Origin: an uncultured Roseburia sp.
GTDB taxonomy: Bacteria; Bacillota; Clostridia; Lachnospirales; Lachnospiraceae
NCBI GenBank assembly: GCA_900542495.1
Contig: UQNW01000014.1
Coordinates: forward strand, 24,011 to 88,010
Length of the DNA: 64,000 nucleotides
Reading direction: 5' to 3'
The position numbers and the translations under genes were made by a program. Position 1 is the stretch's first letter, and each line of letters starts with the position of its first letter. This document shows positions 19,697-27,455 of this stretch, piece by piece. The notes under the pieces were generated by a model. That model made no database searches. It was not told where the DNA came from and was given only the letters and a program-made list of their open reading frames with translations.

Positions 19697-21495
19697 TCTT
19701 CTTCATTTATCTTTTTGAAAAACTGTAAGATAGTTTTGTAGACTCTTTGAGTTCCGTATATTCTGCTTAATACCAATGCATATAATAAATATCTTTTCAC
19801 ATCTTGCTTTTCATTAATATTATTTTTTAAATATTTATTATATGCATACTCTCCAATATATTCATCTAATAATTCCGTTTTGTTTCTCCGTATTCTTTGT
19901 TCTATTCCTTCTCTATATATACATTCTGCCTCATCAAAATTTCCTCTATCCGATTTCCATCTAGCATAGTTTAGTTTTGCCAAAAAAGTTTCATAATATT
20001 TTTCTGTTTTCATGGAATCCATATCATCTAAAAAAGCTTTTATAAGATGCATTGCTTCTTCTGATTTTCCATCTTTCGCCATGCATACAGATATGTGATC
20101 AATTAAATTAATTTCAAGCATAGTGTAAACATGTCTTTTTTTACCAATTTCTTTCTCGTTCATCGTATAAGACAAAATATTACGAAACATATCACAACAC
20201 TGATTCCATGTTTTTCTTCCTGTGTTTTCTTCTATAGAAACTTGAACAAATTCCAAATACTGTCTATTTTTCGCCACTTCTTTTTCGCCTAAAACCGTCT
20301 TCAACTCCTCTAATAATTCTGGCAATCTTTCATTTTTTTCCATAAACAACTCATATGAGATTTCTCTACGCAAAAATAACGCATCAATATTTCCTGTATT
20401 GACCAATTCTATATAATATCGATTCTCCGTACCAATTTTTTCTGTTAATGCTTTATAATTATTCCGTGTTGGTTTACGACCATTTTCAATCCTTGAATAA
20501 CTTTCCACACTACAGATTCCATCACTGATTTTTTCCTGTGTGTAATTTACTTTTTTTCTTTCTGTTGAAAGATATTGTCCTACATGCTCCAGCATAATTT
20601 CATTTGCCTGTGGCACATATATCTGACTTTGAGCTCGATAGCCAAATTCTTCAAAAAAACTTTGTAATATTTGTAACTCTCCCTGTTCTCTCGTCATACT
20701 TCTTTTTTCTTTCACACCCGAAAGAATCCGCAGACGCATGATATCCAATAGACAATACAGCGATTTTCGCCTTCGCAATAATTGAAATGTCTGATCAAAT
20801 ATCTCATATCTGTTTTTCTCACTTTTTTCGTCCATTGTAAGATTTCCCCAGAGACAAACCAGTAACGGATATATTTTTACTTTCTGCTGTTCTTCCGCAA
20901 AATGTGTCTGCACATATTTCATTAATTGAAATAGTCTGCATGCAATCTGATTTTTTTCCTTTGGATTCATCTGTCTCAACAAATTCAGATATATGGCATA
21001 AATATGTAGCTCTGTTACACCTAGAGTTCCTTCTATTTTCTCTGACTCTATCAAAAAACTACAAGTACATCTTAATGCCTGTTCATAATATTCTTTGGCA
21101 CTTTTAAAATCCAATGCCTTTTTTTCTGCAATAATCCCCTTCAAAAACCAATCATACTGTTGTCTTATTTTCTCGTTAAGCATCCTATTTTTTGCCGGCA
21201 TACATTCTGACAGTTTTGATAGCTTTTTATAATTTTCACTCTGAATACATTTTCTTGTACTCTCCCGCCATTGAAAATATACAGCTTCTTTTTTCGAAAT
21301 ATATGCAGACACCCCTAATGTTCCAAATCCCATTCTGTCTAAAAACATATTTACCGATAATATATCTGGTATCATTTCATCATTTTCATACATGCAATAG
21401 GTTGATACTCCACAAATACCTCTGCAAATATCATTCACGCTAATCTGATATTTTGTTCGTATCCCATATAAAAGTCTGCCAATATCTAATCCCAT
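19693..21495 (-). CDS. Large HTH-XRE plus TPR regulator, RRNPP (Rgg/PlcR)-like, putative pheromone receptor
   Basis: About 600 residues from the ATG at 21495 (MGLDIGRLLYGIRT), which has GGGAGAAG upstream; an in-frame ATG at 21558 lies before a hairpin and is less likely. The N-terminal 70 residues look like an XRE helix-turn-helix (ISVNDICRGICGVSTYCMYE). A second HTH-like segment is near residues 310-350 (YTQEKISDGICSVESYSRIE). The rest is rich in helical pairs with TPR character (FDEAECIYREGIEQRI). HTH+TPR proteins of the RRNPP group bind short imported peptides; two HTH-like segments is unusual. It converges on the small peptide gene and is preceded by a membrane-protein gene. The 50-bp palindrome is its likely operator. 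Confidence 0.75.
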   Translation of the reverse strand: MGLDIGRLLYGIRTKYQISVNDICRGICGVSTYCMYENDEMIPDILSVNMFLDRMGFGTLGVSAYISKKEAVYFQWRESTRKCIQSENYKKLSKLSECMPAKNRMLNEKIRQQYDWFLKGIIAEKKALDFKSAKEYYEQALRCTCSFLIESEKIEGTLGVTELHIYAIYLNLLRQMNPKEKNQIACRLFQLMKYVQTHFAEEQQKVKIYPLLVCLWGNLTMDEKSEKNRYEIFDQTFQLLRRRKSLYCLLDIMRLRILSGVKEKRSMTREQGELQILQSFFEEFGYRAQSQIYVPQANEIMLEHVGQYLSTERKKVNYTQEKISDGICSVESYSRIENGRKPTRNNYKALTEKIGTENRYYIELVNTGNIDALFLRREISYELFMEKNERLPELLEELKTVLGEKEVAKNRQYLEFVQVSIEENTGRKTWNQCCDMFRNILSYTMNEKEIGKKRHVYTMLEINLIDHISVCMAKDGKSEEAMHLIKAFLDDMDSMKTEKYYETFLAKLNYARWKSDRGNFDEAECIYREGIEQRIRRNKTELLDEYIGEYAYNKYLKNNINEKQDVKRYLLYALVLSRIYGTQRVYKTILQFFKKINEED

Positions 21496-21521
21496 TTTTC
21501 TATCTTCTCCCAACTTGCCGA

Positions 21522-21555
21522 AAAGTCCAATTTTCCGTATCGAAAATTGGACTTT
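21522..21555 (-). terminator. Attenuator-like hairpin just upstream of the regulator gene
   Basis: A perfect 14-bp stem (AAAGTCCAATTTTC and its complement) with a 6-nt loop, starting 4 nt past the membrane-protein stop and ending about 26 nt before the regulator start. The T-run is short. It may lower read-through from the upstream gene and so set regulator dosage. Confidence 0.6.
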
Positions 21556-21558
21556 CAT

Positions 21559-22020
21559 TCATCTTTTTTTTATAAATCCAGCAAGAATCCGAATTATCAA
21601 AACAACTGCAGTTAATACAATACACAAGTACTGTATCGGAAATATCTTTTTTTCCTGAATGACTAACTTGTCGTTTTCATTCACAACAACTACTTTGTTG
21701 TAAAAATCTTTCTTTTCTAAAATTTCTTTATCATAAAATATTTTGCAATCCAATAACTCATATCTGTCTACAAGTGGGAATTTGGTTGCAGACATTATGT
21801 AAGTATTGTCATTTTCATCTTTTAACAGGAAAAAGAAGGATGACTTATTTTCTGTGTACGCATAATCAGCTAACGTGAATTCTTTATTTTCTATCACGAA
21901 TGGATCATCTGATGTCATTTTCATAAGGTTCTCACTGTTTTGAGGATACTTATATGAAACAATCAGACATAATATTATTATATATACCAAAAACATTCCT
22001 ATATCGTACTTTCGTGTCAT
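21559..22020 (-). CDS. Two-helix membrane protein in the signalling island, unknown function
   Basis: 153 residues if started at the ATG at 22020 (MTRKYDIGMF), which has GGTGGA upstream; in-frame ATGs at 22038 and 22062 are alternatives, and a TTG at 22143 is unlikely because the predicted -10 box (22121-22126) lies inside that longer reading. Membrane helices near each end (FLVYIIILCLIVSY and YLCIVLTAVVLIIRILAGFI) enclose an extracytoplasmic domain of about 90 residues (FTLADYAYTENKSSFFFLL). It precedes the regulator in the same transcription unit. It could sense, process or give immunity to the peptide, but no family is recognised. Confidence 0.6.
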   Translation of the reverse strand: MTRKYDIGMFLVYIIILCLIVSYKYPQNSENLMKMTSDDPFVIENKEFTLADYAYTENKSSFFFLLKDENDNTYIMSATKFPLVDRYELLDCKIFYDKEILEKKDFYNKVVVVNENDKLVIQEKKIFPIQYLCIVLTAVVLIIRILAGFIKKR

Positions 22021-22068
22021 AAATTCCACCCATTCCATGCTCTCTTTTGCCTTCGCGTACATTATATC

Positions 22069-22091
22069 ATGAAGCAAAGCTTCATGATCGT
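22069..22091 (-). repeat. Perfect 10-bp inverted repeat in the membrane-protein leader
   Basis: ATCATGAAGC, three bases, GCTTCATGAT. It lies between the predicted -10 box at 22121-22126 and the likely start codon, so it would form a stem-loop in the 5' leader; its role is unknown. Confidence 0.6.
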
Positions 22092-22120
22092 TATCTACAC
22101 TCGCTTCGCTCGGCAGTCTT

Positions 22121-22164
22121 ATTATATCATCTTTCCACCTCAAAACATATGACGTTTTACTGAA
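22121..22164 (-). promoter_or_regulatory. Promoter of the membrane-protein/regulator operon with regulator half-site
   Basis: The 16-nt half-site found in the 19451-19500 palindrome recurs exactly at 22149-22164. Read on the minus strand, its CGTCA end is followed by 23 nt and then a consensus TATAAT (22121-22126), the same spacing as at both palindrome promoters. This argues that the HTH regulator controls its own operon. Confidence 0.65.
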
Positions 22165-22239
22165 TTTCTACAATCTATAACCACATTCGTACATTTTTTG
22201 TTCACAATAAATTCACTGGATTTTTTGTCGAATCTGGTG

Positions 22240-22365
22240 CATAATATGAGTTGTTGTGGTGATACCACGACATGGGTTTTATTAATTATAACCCCCTTCT
22301 TAATTTGGAAAAGCCTTAAAAGAATGTCTGCATACATTCCCTCAAGGCTTTTCTTTTTTGTTCAT
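22240..22365 (+). ncRNA. Candidate small transcript or small hydrophobic peptide gene with terminator
   Basis: On the plus strand a short inverted repeat (TTGTGGT-GAT-ACCACGA, near 22253-22269) is followed by a terminator hairpin whose outer arms are AAAAGCCTT and AAGGCTTTT (about 22312-22352), ending in a T-rich run. A reading frame starting MSCCGDTTTWVLLIITPFL near 22246 overlaps it and encodes a hydrophobic segment as in type I toxins, but runs through the terminator. The call is a guess. Confidence 0.3.
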
Positions 22366-22414
22366 CAACGCTCTAAACCCGGCGTTTTCTTATTTTCATT
22401 TGTCTGATAAAAAC

Positions 22415-23896
22415 TTAACGTTTTCCAGCTTTCATCTCATCCAAAATTTCCGCTACCGCCTCTCGCTCGTCAAAATGATATTTTACACCTTTGATTTCCT
22501 GATAATCTTCGTGTCCTTTTCCAAGGAGCACGATCATATCGCCCGGTTTTGCATTTTTCATGCAGTAAGCGATTGCTTCTTTCCTGTCGTCAATCTCGAT
22601 GTATTTGCCGTTGCTTCTTGCAAGACCTACTTTAATATCATTGTTAATATCACGGATTTCCTCATCTCTTGGATTGTCACAGGTCAATACACAAAGGTCT
22701 GCCATCTCACCTGTCACCTCACCCATATCATATCTGCGGAGTTTGGAGCGGTTTCCGCCACCTCCATAAACACAGATCAGGCGCTTTGGATGATATTCCA
22801 TCAATGTCGTGAGAACGCTTCTTGTGCTCACTTCATTATGTGCATAGTCAATGATCAGCGTATAGTCTTTGGATACCGGAAGCATTTCCACCCTGCCTTT
22901 TACCTGCACTTTGGAAAGTCCCTCTAAAATTGCCTCGTCCGAAATTCCAGCCAGATGACACACTAACATGGTCACCATGGAATTGTATACCGAAAATCTT
23001 CCCGGAATGTGAACTTTCGCCTGACAGTCCATGCAGCCACTCACTTTAAAATGCATTCCAAGCTTTCCATCCTCATTGATAAATCCAATATCAGATGCCA
23101 TAAGATCTGCTTCTTTTTCAGCAGAAAATGTTTTTACCTCACAGGTATGTCCTTTTAAAATACCCTCCACATGCTCATCATCTGCGTTGACAATTCCAAT
23201 CCTGCACTGGCGGAACAGAAGGCTCTTGCACTCCATATATTCTTCAAAAGATGCGTGCTCTGCCGGTCCGATATGATCCGGTGATAAGTTGGTAAAAATA
23301 CCATAATCAAATAAAATACCGGCTGTACGGTCTAATTTTAACCCCTGGGAAGAAACTTCCATGACCACATATTCACAGCCAGCTTCCACCATGGCGGCAA
23401 ACATGCGGTGTAATTCGTAGGATTCCGGTGTTGTATTTTTTGATGGAAGATGTTCTTCACCGATCATCGCACCGATGGTTCCGATCAGTCCGACTTTCTT
23501 TCCTGCCATCTCCAAAACTTTTTTAATCATGTAAGTGGTGGTTGTTTTTCCTTTTGTTCCGGTCAGACCGATGGTGACAAGCTTTCTTGCCGGATGGTCA
23601 AACAATGCAGCGGACATCAGCGCAAGCGCCAGACGTGCAGAAGCCACTTTTAACACGGTGATATTCTCCGGTATCTGTGCTGCCTCCTCTTCTCTCTCCA
23701 ATACGATCACAGAAGCTCCCTTGTCAATTGCATCCGGAATATATTTATGACCATCTGTCACTGCTCCGACCATGCAGACAAACATCGTTTCCGGTGCGAT
23801 CTTTCTGGAATCATAAATAATATCACGCACTTCTGTCTCAAGGCTTCCCTGAAGAAGGGTATATTCAATTTCCTCACAAATCTTACTTAATTTCAT
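22415..23896 (-). CDS. murE: UDP-N-acetylmuramoyl-tripeptide synthetase, MurE type
   Basis: 493 residues. The Mur ligase P-loop GLTGTKGKTTTTYM, the NTTPES substrate loop and GKGHEDYQ near the C-terminus are present. The DNPR motif (CDNPRDEE) is diagnostic of enzymes adding meso-diaminopimelate rather than lysine, in line with dapF next door. Odd point: the usual DYAHTPD segment is DYAHNEVS here, a variant seen in some clostridial Mur ligases. It acts in the cytoplasm, extending UDP-MurNAc-dipeptide. The peptidoglycan role is secure; whether it is the main MurE or a paralogue is less so. Confidence 0.88.
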   Translation of the reverse strand: MKLSKICEEIEYTLLQGSLETEVRDIIYDSRKIAPETMFVCMVGAVTDGHKYIPDAIDKGASVIVLEREEEAAQIPENITVLKVASARLALALMSAALFDHPARKLVTIGLTGTKGKTTTTYMIKKVLEMAGKKVGLIGTIGAMIGEEHLPSKNTTPESYELHRMFAAMVEAGCEYVVMEVSSQGLKLDRTAGILFDYGIFTNLSPDHIGPAEHASFEEYMECKSLLFRQCRIGIVNADDEHVEGILKGHTCEVKTFSAEKEADLMASDIGFINEDGKLGMHFKVSGCMDCQAKVHIPGRFSVYNSMVTMLVCHLAGISDEAILEGLSKVQVKGRVEMLPVSKDYTLIIDYAHNEVSTRSVLTTLMEYHPKRLICVYGGGGNRSKLRRYDMGEVTGEMADLCVLTCDNPRDEEIRDINNDIKVGLARSNGKYIEIDDRKEAIAYCMKNAKPGDMIVLLGKGHEDYQEIKGVKYHFDEREAVAEILDEMKAGKR

Positions 23897-23966
23897 TTTA
23901 TCGTTTCCTTTTTCTTAACTGCTGTCTTTTCTTTAAATGTATCGTTTTTTATTTCCAGATCCGGCT

Positions 23967-24008
23967 ATAAAAATACCTGTAAAACAGTTATTCTTTTCTC
24001 ATACAGGT
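23967..24008 (-). terminator. Weak terminator between dapF and murE
   Basis: ACCTGTA (23975-23981) and TACAGGT (24002-24008) form a stem that on the minus strand is followed by ATTTTTAT. The loop is long, so termination is probably partial. Confidence 0.5.
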
Positions 24009-24021
24009 TTTTACGATCATC

Positions 24022-24876
24022 CTATTGCAAAATATGGGATGCATCGATCTCCGACTCAAATACAGTATGCGACGGTCCTGTCATGAAAAGATGATTGGTC
24101 TTTTCATCCCATTCGATCAAAAGTGGTCCGCCGATCTGCTCTACCGTTACTTTACGGTCACATCTTCCGGTCAGAATCGCAGTCACTACCGCAGTAGCGC
24201 ATCCGGTTCCACAACCTATCGTCTCACCGGTTCCGCGCTCCCACTCACGGATCTTTAAATAATCCCTGCTCACAAACTCTGTGAAAGTCACATTTGTCTT
24301 ATTAGGGAAAATGGATGTCATATGTTCGATCTCTTTTCCATATTTTTCCACGTCAAGATCTGCAACGGAATCCACAAACATCGCACAGTGCGGATTGCCC
24401 CAGGAAACGGCTGTAATGTTGAAAGTGCGATCCAGCACCTGTACTGGCTGATCGATAAATGTATCCATTTCTGTGTTGATTGGGATCACTTTTGTGGAAA
24501 GTCTCGACTCCCCGATATCTGCCCGGATGTTAGAAACATATCCGTCTGTGACGGTCAGACTTAAATGCTGCATACCACCTAATGTCTCAATGACAAGCTC
24601 GGTCTTATCGGTCAGTCTGTGGTCATACACGTATTTTCCGACACTGCGCAGTGCATTTCCACACATCTCGCCTTCCGTTCCGTCCGGGTTAAACATGCGC
24701 ATGCGGAAATCCCCTTTATCTGACGGACAGATCAAAACCATTCCGTCAGAACCGATCGCAAAATGCCTGTCACTTACAAACCTTGCCAGTTCCGGAAGAT
24801 TCTTAAGTTCCTGATGGATTGCATCAATGTATACATAATCATTTCCAAATGCCTGCATTTTTGTAAATTTCATCAT
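24022..24876 (-). CDS. dapF: Diaminopimelate epimerase
   Basis: 284 residues, usual length. The N-terminal MQAFGNDYVYID, the first catalytic cysteine in EMCGNALRSVGKYV and the second in TIGCGTGCATA are present, as are NPHCAMFV and ERGTGET. It converts LL- to meso-diaminopimelate for lysine and peptidoglycan synthesis and is upstream of a DAP-adding murE on the same strand. A second Met at 24873 could also serve as start. Confidence 0.96.
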   Translation of the reverse strand: MMKFTKMQAFGNDYVYIDAIHQELKNLPELARFVSDRHFAIGSDGMVLICPSDKGDFRMRMFNPDGTEGEMCGNALRSVGKYVYDHRLTDKTELVIETLGGMQHLSLTVTDGYVSNIRADIGESRLSTKVIPINTEMDTFIDQPVQVLDRTFNITAVSWGNPHCAMFVDSVADLDVEKYGKEIEHMTSIFPNKTNVTFTEFVSRDYLKIREWERGTGETIGCGTGCATAVVTAILTGRCDRKVTVEQIGGPLLIEWDEKTNHLFMTGPSHTVFESEIDASHILQ

Positions 24877-24974
24877 AAATCCAATTCTCCTATTCCTCGA
24901 AATTGTTGTTCATTCTTCACATCTGACAAAACCAGAATGTCAGCTTTACAAGTATTTGTCTTCAGACGTAAAGC

Positions 24975-25001
24975 AGAGACTGTCATTTTCTGACAGTCTC
25001 T
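24975..25001 (-). terminator. Hairpin downstream of the trans-sulfuration gene
   Basis: AGAGACTGTCA and its complement form an 11-bp perfect stem with a 5-nt loop, 12 nt past the stop. No long T-tract follows. Confidence 0.6.
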
Positions 25002-25012
25002 ATCCGTTTCTT

Positions 25013-26197
25013 TTATGAATTCATAGCACGATCAAGATCTGCAATAATATCTTCCACATTTTCAATACCGACAGACATACGTAAGAAACAGTCTGTGATG
25101 CCTAATTTTTCCTTGACATCCTTCGGAGTATCCTCATGTGTCTGTGTTGTTGGATAAGTGATCAGTGTCTCTGTTCCGCCAAGGCTCTCTGCGAACATGA
25201 TCATATCCACATTTCTTAAAATCTTCTGTACTGTCTCAAAAGAATCTACCGTAAAGGAAATCATTCCGCCAAATCCTCTGGTCTGTTTGATCGTTGTCGC
25301 ATAATCTTTGTGATCTTCAAATCCGACATAGTAAACTTTTTTTACTTTTGGCTGGGTTCTTAACCACTCCGCCACTTTTTTTGCATTCTCGTTATGTCTG
25401 TCCATACGAACCGGAAGTGTCTTGATTCCGCGGAGTAACAACCAGCAGTCCATCGGTGCTAACTGGCTTCCATGAGACTTGATATGCACATGGATCTTCT
25501 CTGCAATCTCCTCATTGTCTTTCACCACAACGATTCCGGAAAGTGTGTCGTTATGTCCGCCAAGATATTTTGTGGAGCTGTGTGTTACAATGTCAGCTCC
25601 CAGTTTTAATGGATTCTGGAAATATGGTGTTAAAAATGTGTTATCAACCACCATAAGTGCCCCAACGCTTTTTGCAATCTCAGATAAAGCCTGAATATCT
25701 GCCACTTTCATCATCGGGTTGGTCGGTGTCTCAACGAAAAACATTTTTGTATTTGGCTTGATTGCTGCCTTCACTGCGTCAAGATCATCCATCTCCACGT
25801 AAGTGTGCTCAATGCCGTATTTTCCGAACACGTCACCGATAATACGGAAGGTTCCGCCATAAATATCATCAGAAAGAAGAACATGGTCTCCCGGATTCAG
25901 CAGAGAAAATACAGCCATATTTGCAGCCTGTCCGCTGGAAAATGCAAATGCCTTGATTCCACCCTCAAGGATTGCCATGGTACGCTCTAACTCCTGTCTG
26001 GTAGGGTTCTCCAGACGGCTGTACGCAAAGCCTGTGGACTCTCCAAGTGCCGGATGTCTGTAAGTCACTGCCTGGAAAATCGGCATGCTGACTGCCCCGG
26101 TCAACGGTTCTGTTCCGAGCGCCCCATGTACCGCTTTGGATTCAAAATGTAAATTATCTTTTTTGTCATAATCTGTATAATTGCTGAAATTCTTCAT
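25013..26197 (-). CDS. PLP-dependent trans-sulfuration enzyme (cystathionine gamma-lyase/gamma-synthase family)
   Basis: 394 residues. The PLP lysine lies in THSSTKYLGGHND, the YSRLENPT phosphate-binding stretch is near residue 60, and FSSGQAANMAVFSLL, DDIYGGTFRI and FVETPTNPMM are family signatures. Members interconvert cysteine, homocysteine and cystathionine or release H2S or methanethiol. Sequence alone does not separate gamma-synthase, gamma-lyase and methionine gamma-lyase, so no symbol is given. It is a single gene with AAGGTGG before the start. No SAM riboswitch or T-box is seen upstream. Confidence 0.9.
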   Translation of the reverse strand: MKNFSNYTDYDKKDNLHFESKAVHGALGTEPLTGAVSMPIFQAVTYRHPALGESTGFAYSRLENPTRQELERTMAILEGGIKAFAFSSGQAANMAVFSLLNPGDHVLLSDDIYGGTFRIIGDVFGKYGIEHTYVEMDDLDAVKAAIKPNTKMFFVETPTNPMMKVADIQALSEIAKSVGALMVVDNTFLTPYFQNPLKLGADIVTHSSTKYLGGHNDTLSGIVVVKDNEEIAEKIHVHIKSHGSQLAPMDCWLLLRGIKTLPVRMDRHNENAKKVAEWLRTQPKVKKVYYVGFEDHKDYATTIKQTRGFGGMISFTVDSFETVQKILRNVDMIMFAESLGGTETLITYPTTQTHEDTPKDVKEKLGITDCFLRMSVGIENVEDIIADLDRAMNS

Positions 26198-26357
26198 AAA
26201 ATAAATCCACCTTTCTGCTTGTCATGTTCTTCTGTTTTTATCTTTTCCTGTTTTGAAACTGCCTATGTAAAGCCTCAGAAAATCTGTCTGCCTTCCATAT
26301 ATAAGCTAATTATACAAAACACAATTTAAAACATATACAACTTCTGTGTTGTCTATA

Positions 26358-26386
26358 TTGCAAATTGTGCTTTTTTCATTTATACT
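26358..26386 (+). promoter_or_regulatory. Promoter of the AraC-family gene
   Basis: TTGCAA (26358-26363), 17-nt spacer, TATACT (26381-26386). It gives a leader of about 150 nt ahead of the AraC-family start at 26543. Confidence 0.65.
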
Positions 26387-26401
26387 ATGTGTAAGCAATG
26401 A

Positions 26402-26524
26402 GCAGTATCATATAAAAATAAAATACAAAATGACTGCTTGCGGACATTTTTGTATTTCATTTTTATGTGATAGGGCGAATGCCCGTCAGTCCGGAAAATC
26501 TTTGATTTTTCGGACATATACTGC
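26402..26524 (+). promoter_or_regulatory. Structured 5' leader with three stem-loops in the 345-nt gap before the AraC gene
   Basis: An outer pairing GCAGTAT/ATACTGC (26402-26408, 26518-26524) encloses a long stem of about 26 bp (26407-26432 with 26445-26471, one bulge and a few mismatches), a small GGGC-gaat-GCCC hairpin (26473-26484) and a third hairpin (26489-26515). No riboswitch class is recognised. The rest of 26198-26542 holds the promoter of this gene and presumably that of the divergent trans-sulfuration gene. Confidence 0.5.
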
Positions 26525-26542
26525 GAAAGAAAGGATTTTACC

Positions 26543-27394
26543 ATGCCAGAATATAAAAAAGTCGGCTATCTAACGACAGATTTTAAAATGTTTCATTTAA
26601 AAGACGAGGAAATGCGCTCCTTCCACTACCACTATCACGATTTTCACAAGATTCTGATTCTGTTGAATGGAGATGTGACCTACTGTATAGAAGGACGCTC
26701 TTATGACCTGAAAAAAAATGATATTGTCCTAGTGCACGCCGGGGAAGTCCACAAACCGGTCATTCATTCCGACGCTGTGTATGACCGCATTATTATTTAC
26801 GTTTCGCCGGATTTTCTGACCGCATACCGGGATCCGGACAGCGATCTCAGTCTGTGTTTTCAAAAAGCTTATGAAGAAAAGTCCCATGTACTGCGCGTTC
26901 ACTCCTTCGGAAACAGCAGGTTAGGCGCTGTTACCAAAGATCTGGATGCCTCCCTCTCGGATTCTGACTTTGCACATGAACTGCATCATAAACTTTTATT
27001 TTTAGAGTTTCTGATCCAGTTAAACCGCGCCGCCGGACACAATAAAATAGAATTTATCGAGACTTCCGCTTCGAGTGAAAAAATACTGTCCATTTTAAAT
27101 TATCTGAATGAACACTTAACAGAATCCATCAGTATTGACGATCTCTCCTCCCGTTTTTACTTAAGCCGCTATTATCTCATGCACACATTTAAGGAACAGA
27201 CCGGCTACAGCATCGGCAGTTATCTCTCCACCAAGCGTCTGCTGCTCGCCAAAGAACTGATTTTATCCGGGAAACCGATCACAGATGTCTGTTATGAATG
27301 TGGATTTAAGAATTATTCCACTTTTTCCCGCGCATACAAAAAGTGCTTTGGCGAATCCCCACGGGATCTGCGCCAAAGCACTTTCAACCACTGA
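26543..27394 (+). CDS. AraC-family transcriptional regulator with cupin sensor domain
   Basis: 283 residues. The N-terminal half is a cupin-like domain (FHYHYHDFHKILILLNGDV, then VLVHAGEVHKP) and the last 100 residues hold two helix-turn-helix motifs (ISIDDLSSRFYLSRYYLMHT and ITDVCYECGFKNYSTFSRAY) followed by FGESPRDLR. It is divergent from the trans-sulfuration gene, which it might control; the effector is unknown. The start at 26543 has AAAGGA about 9 nt upstream. Confidence 0.92.
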   Translation: MPEYKKVGYLTTDFKMFHLKDEEMRSFHYHYHDFHKILILLNGDVTYCIEGRSYDLKKNDIVLVHAGEVHKPVIHSDAVYDRIIIYVSPDFLTAYRDPDSDLSLCFQKAYEEKSHVLRVHSFGNSRLGAVTKDLDASLSDSDFAHELHHKLLFLEFLIQLNRAAGHNKIEFIETSASSEKILSILNYLNEHLTESISIDDLSSRFYLSRYYLMHTFKEQTGYSIGSYLSTKRLLLAKELILSGKPITDVCYECGFKNYSTFSRAYKKCFGESPRDLRQSTFNH

Positions 27395-27455
27395 TCATTC
27401 CTATACTGACTGCCTTTTGACAATCGGTTACTCATTCCTGTTTTCAATGAAAGAA

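Noticed and set aside
22038..22143. Start of the island membrane protein at TTG 22143
   Set aside because: The -10 box predicted for this operon (22121-22126) would lie within the coding region, and a better Shine-Dalgarno precedes the ATG at 22020.
22246..22407. Protein-coding gene for the hydrophobic frame MSCCGDTTTWVLL
   Set aside because: No Shine-Dalgarno, and the frame runs through a terminator hairpin; kept only as a candidate small transcript.
26198..26357. SAM riboswitch or T-box upstream of the trans-sulfuration gene
   Set aside because: No SAM-I core motifs, no T-box sequence and no terminator/antiterminator pair on the minus strand.
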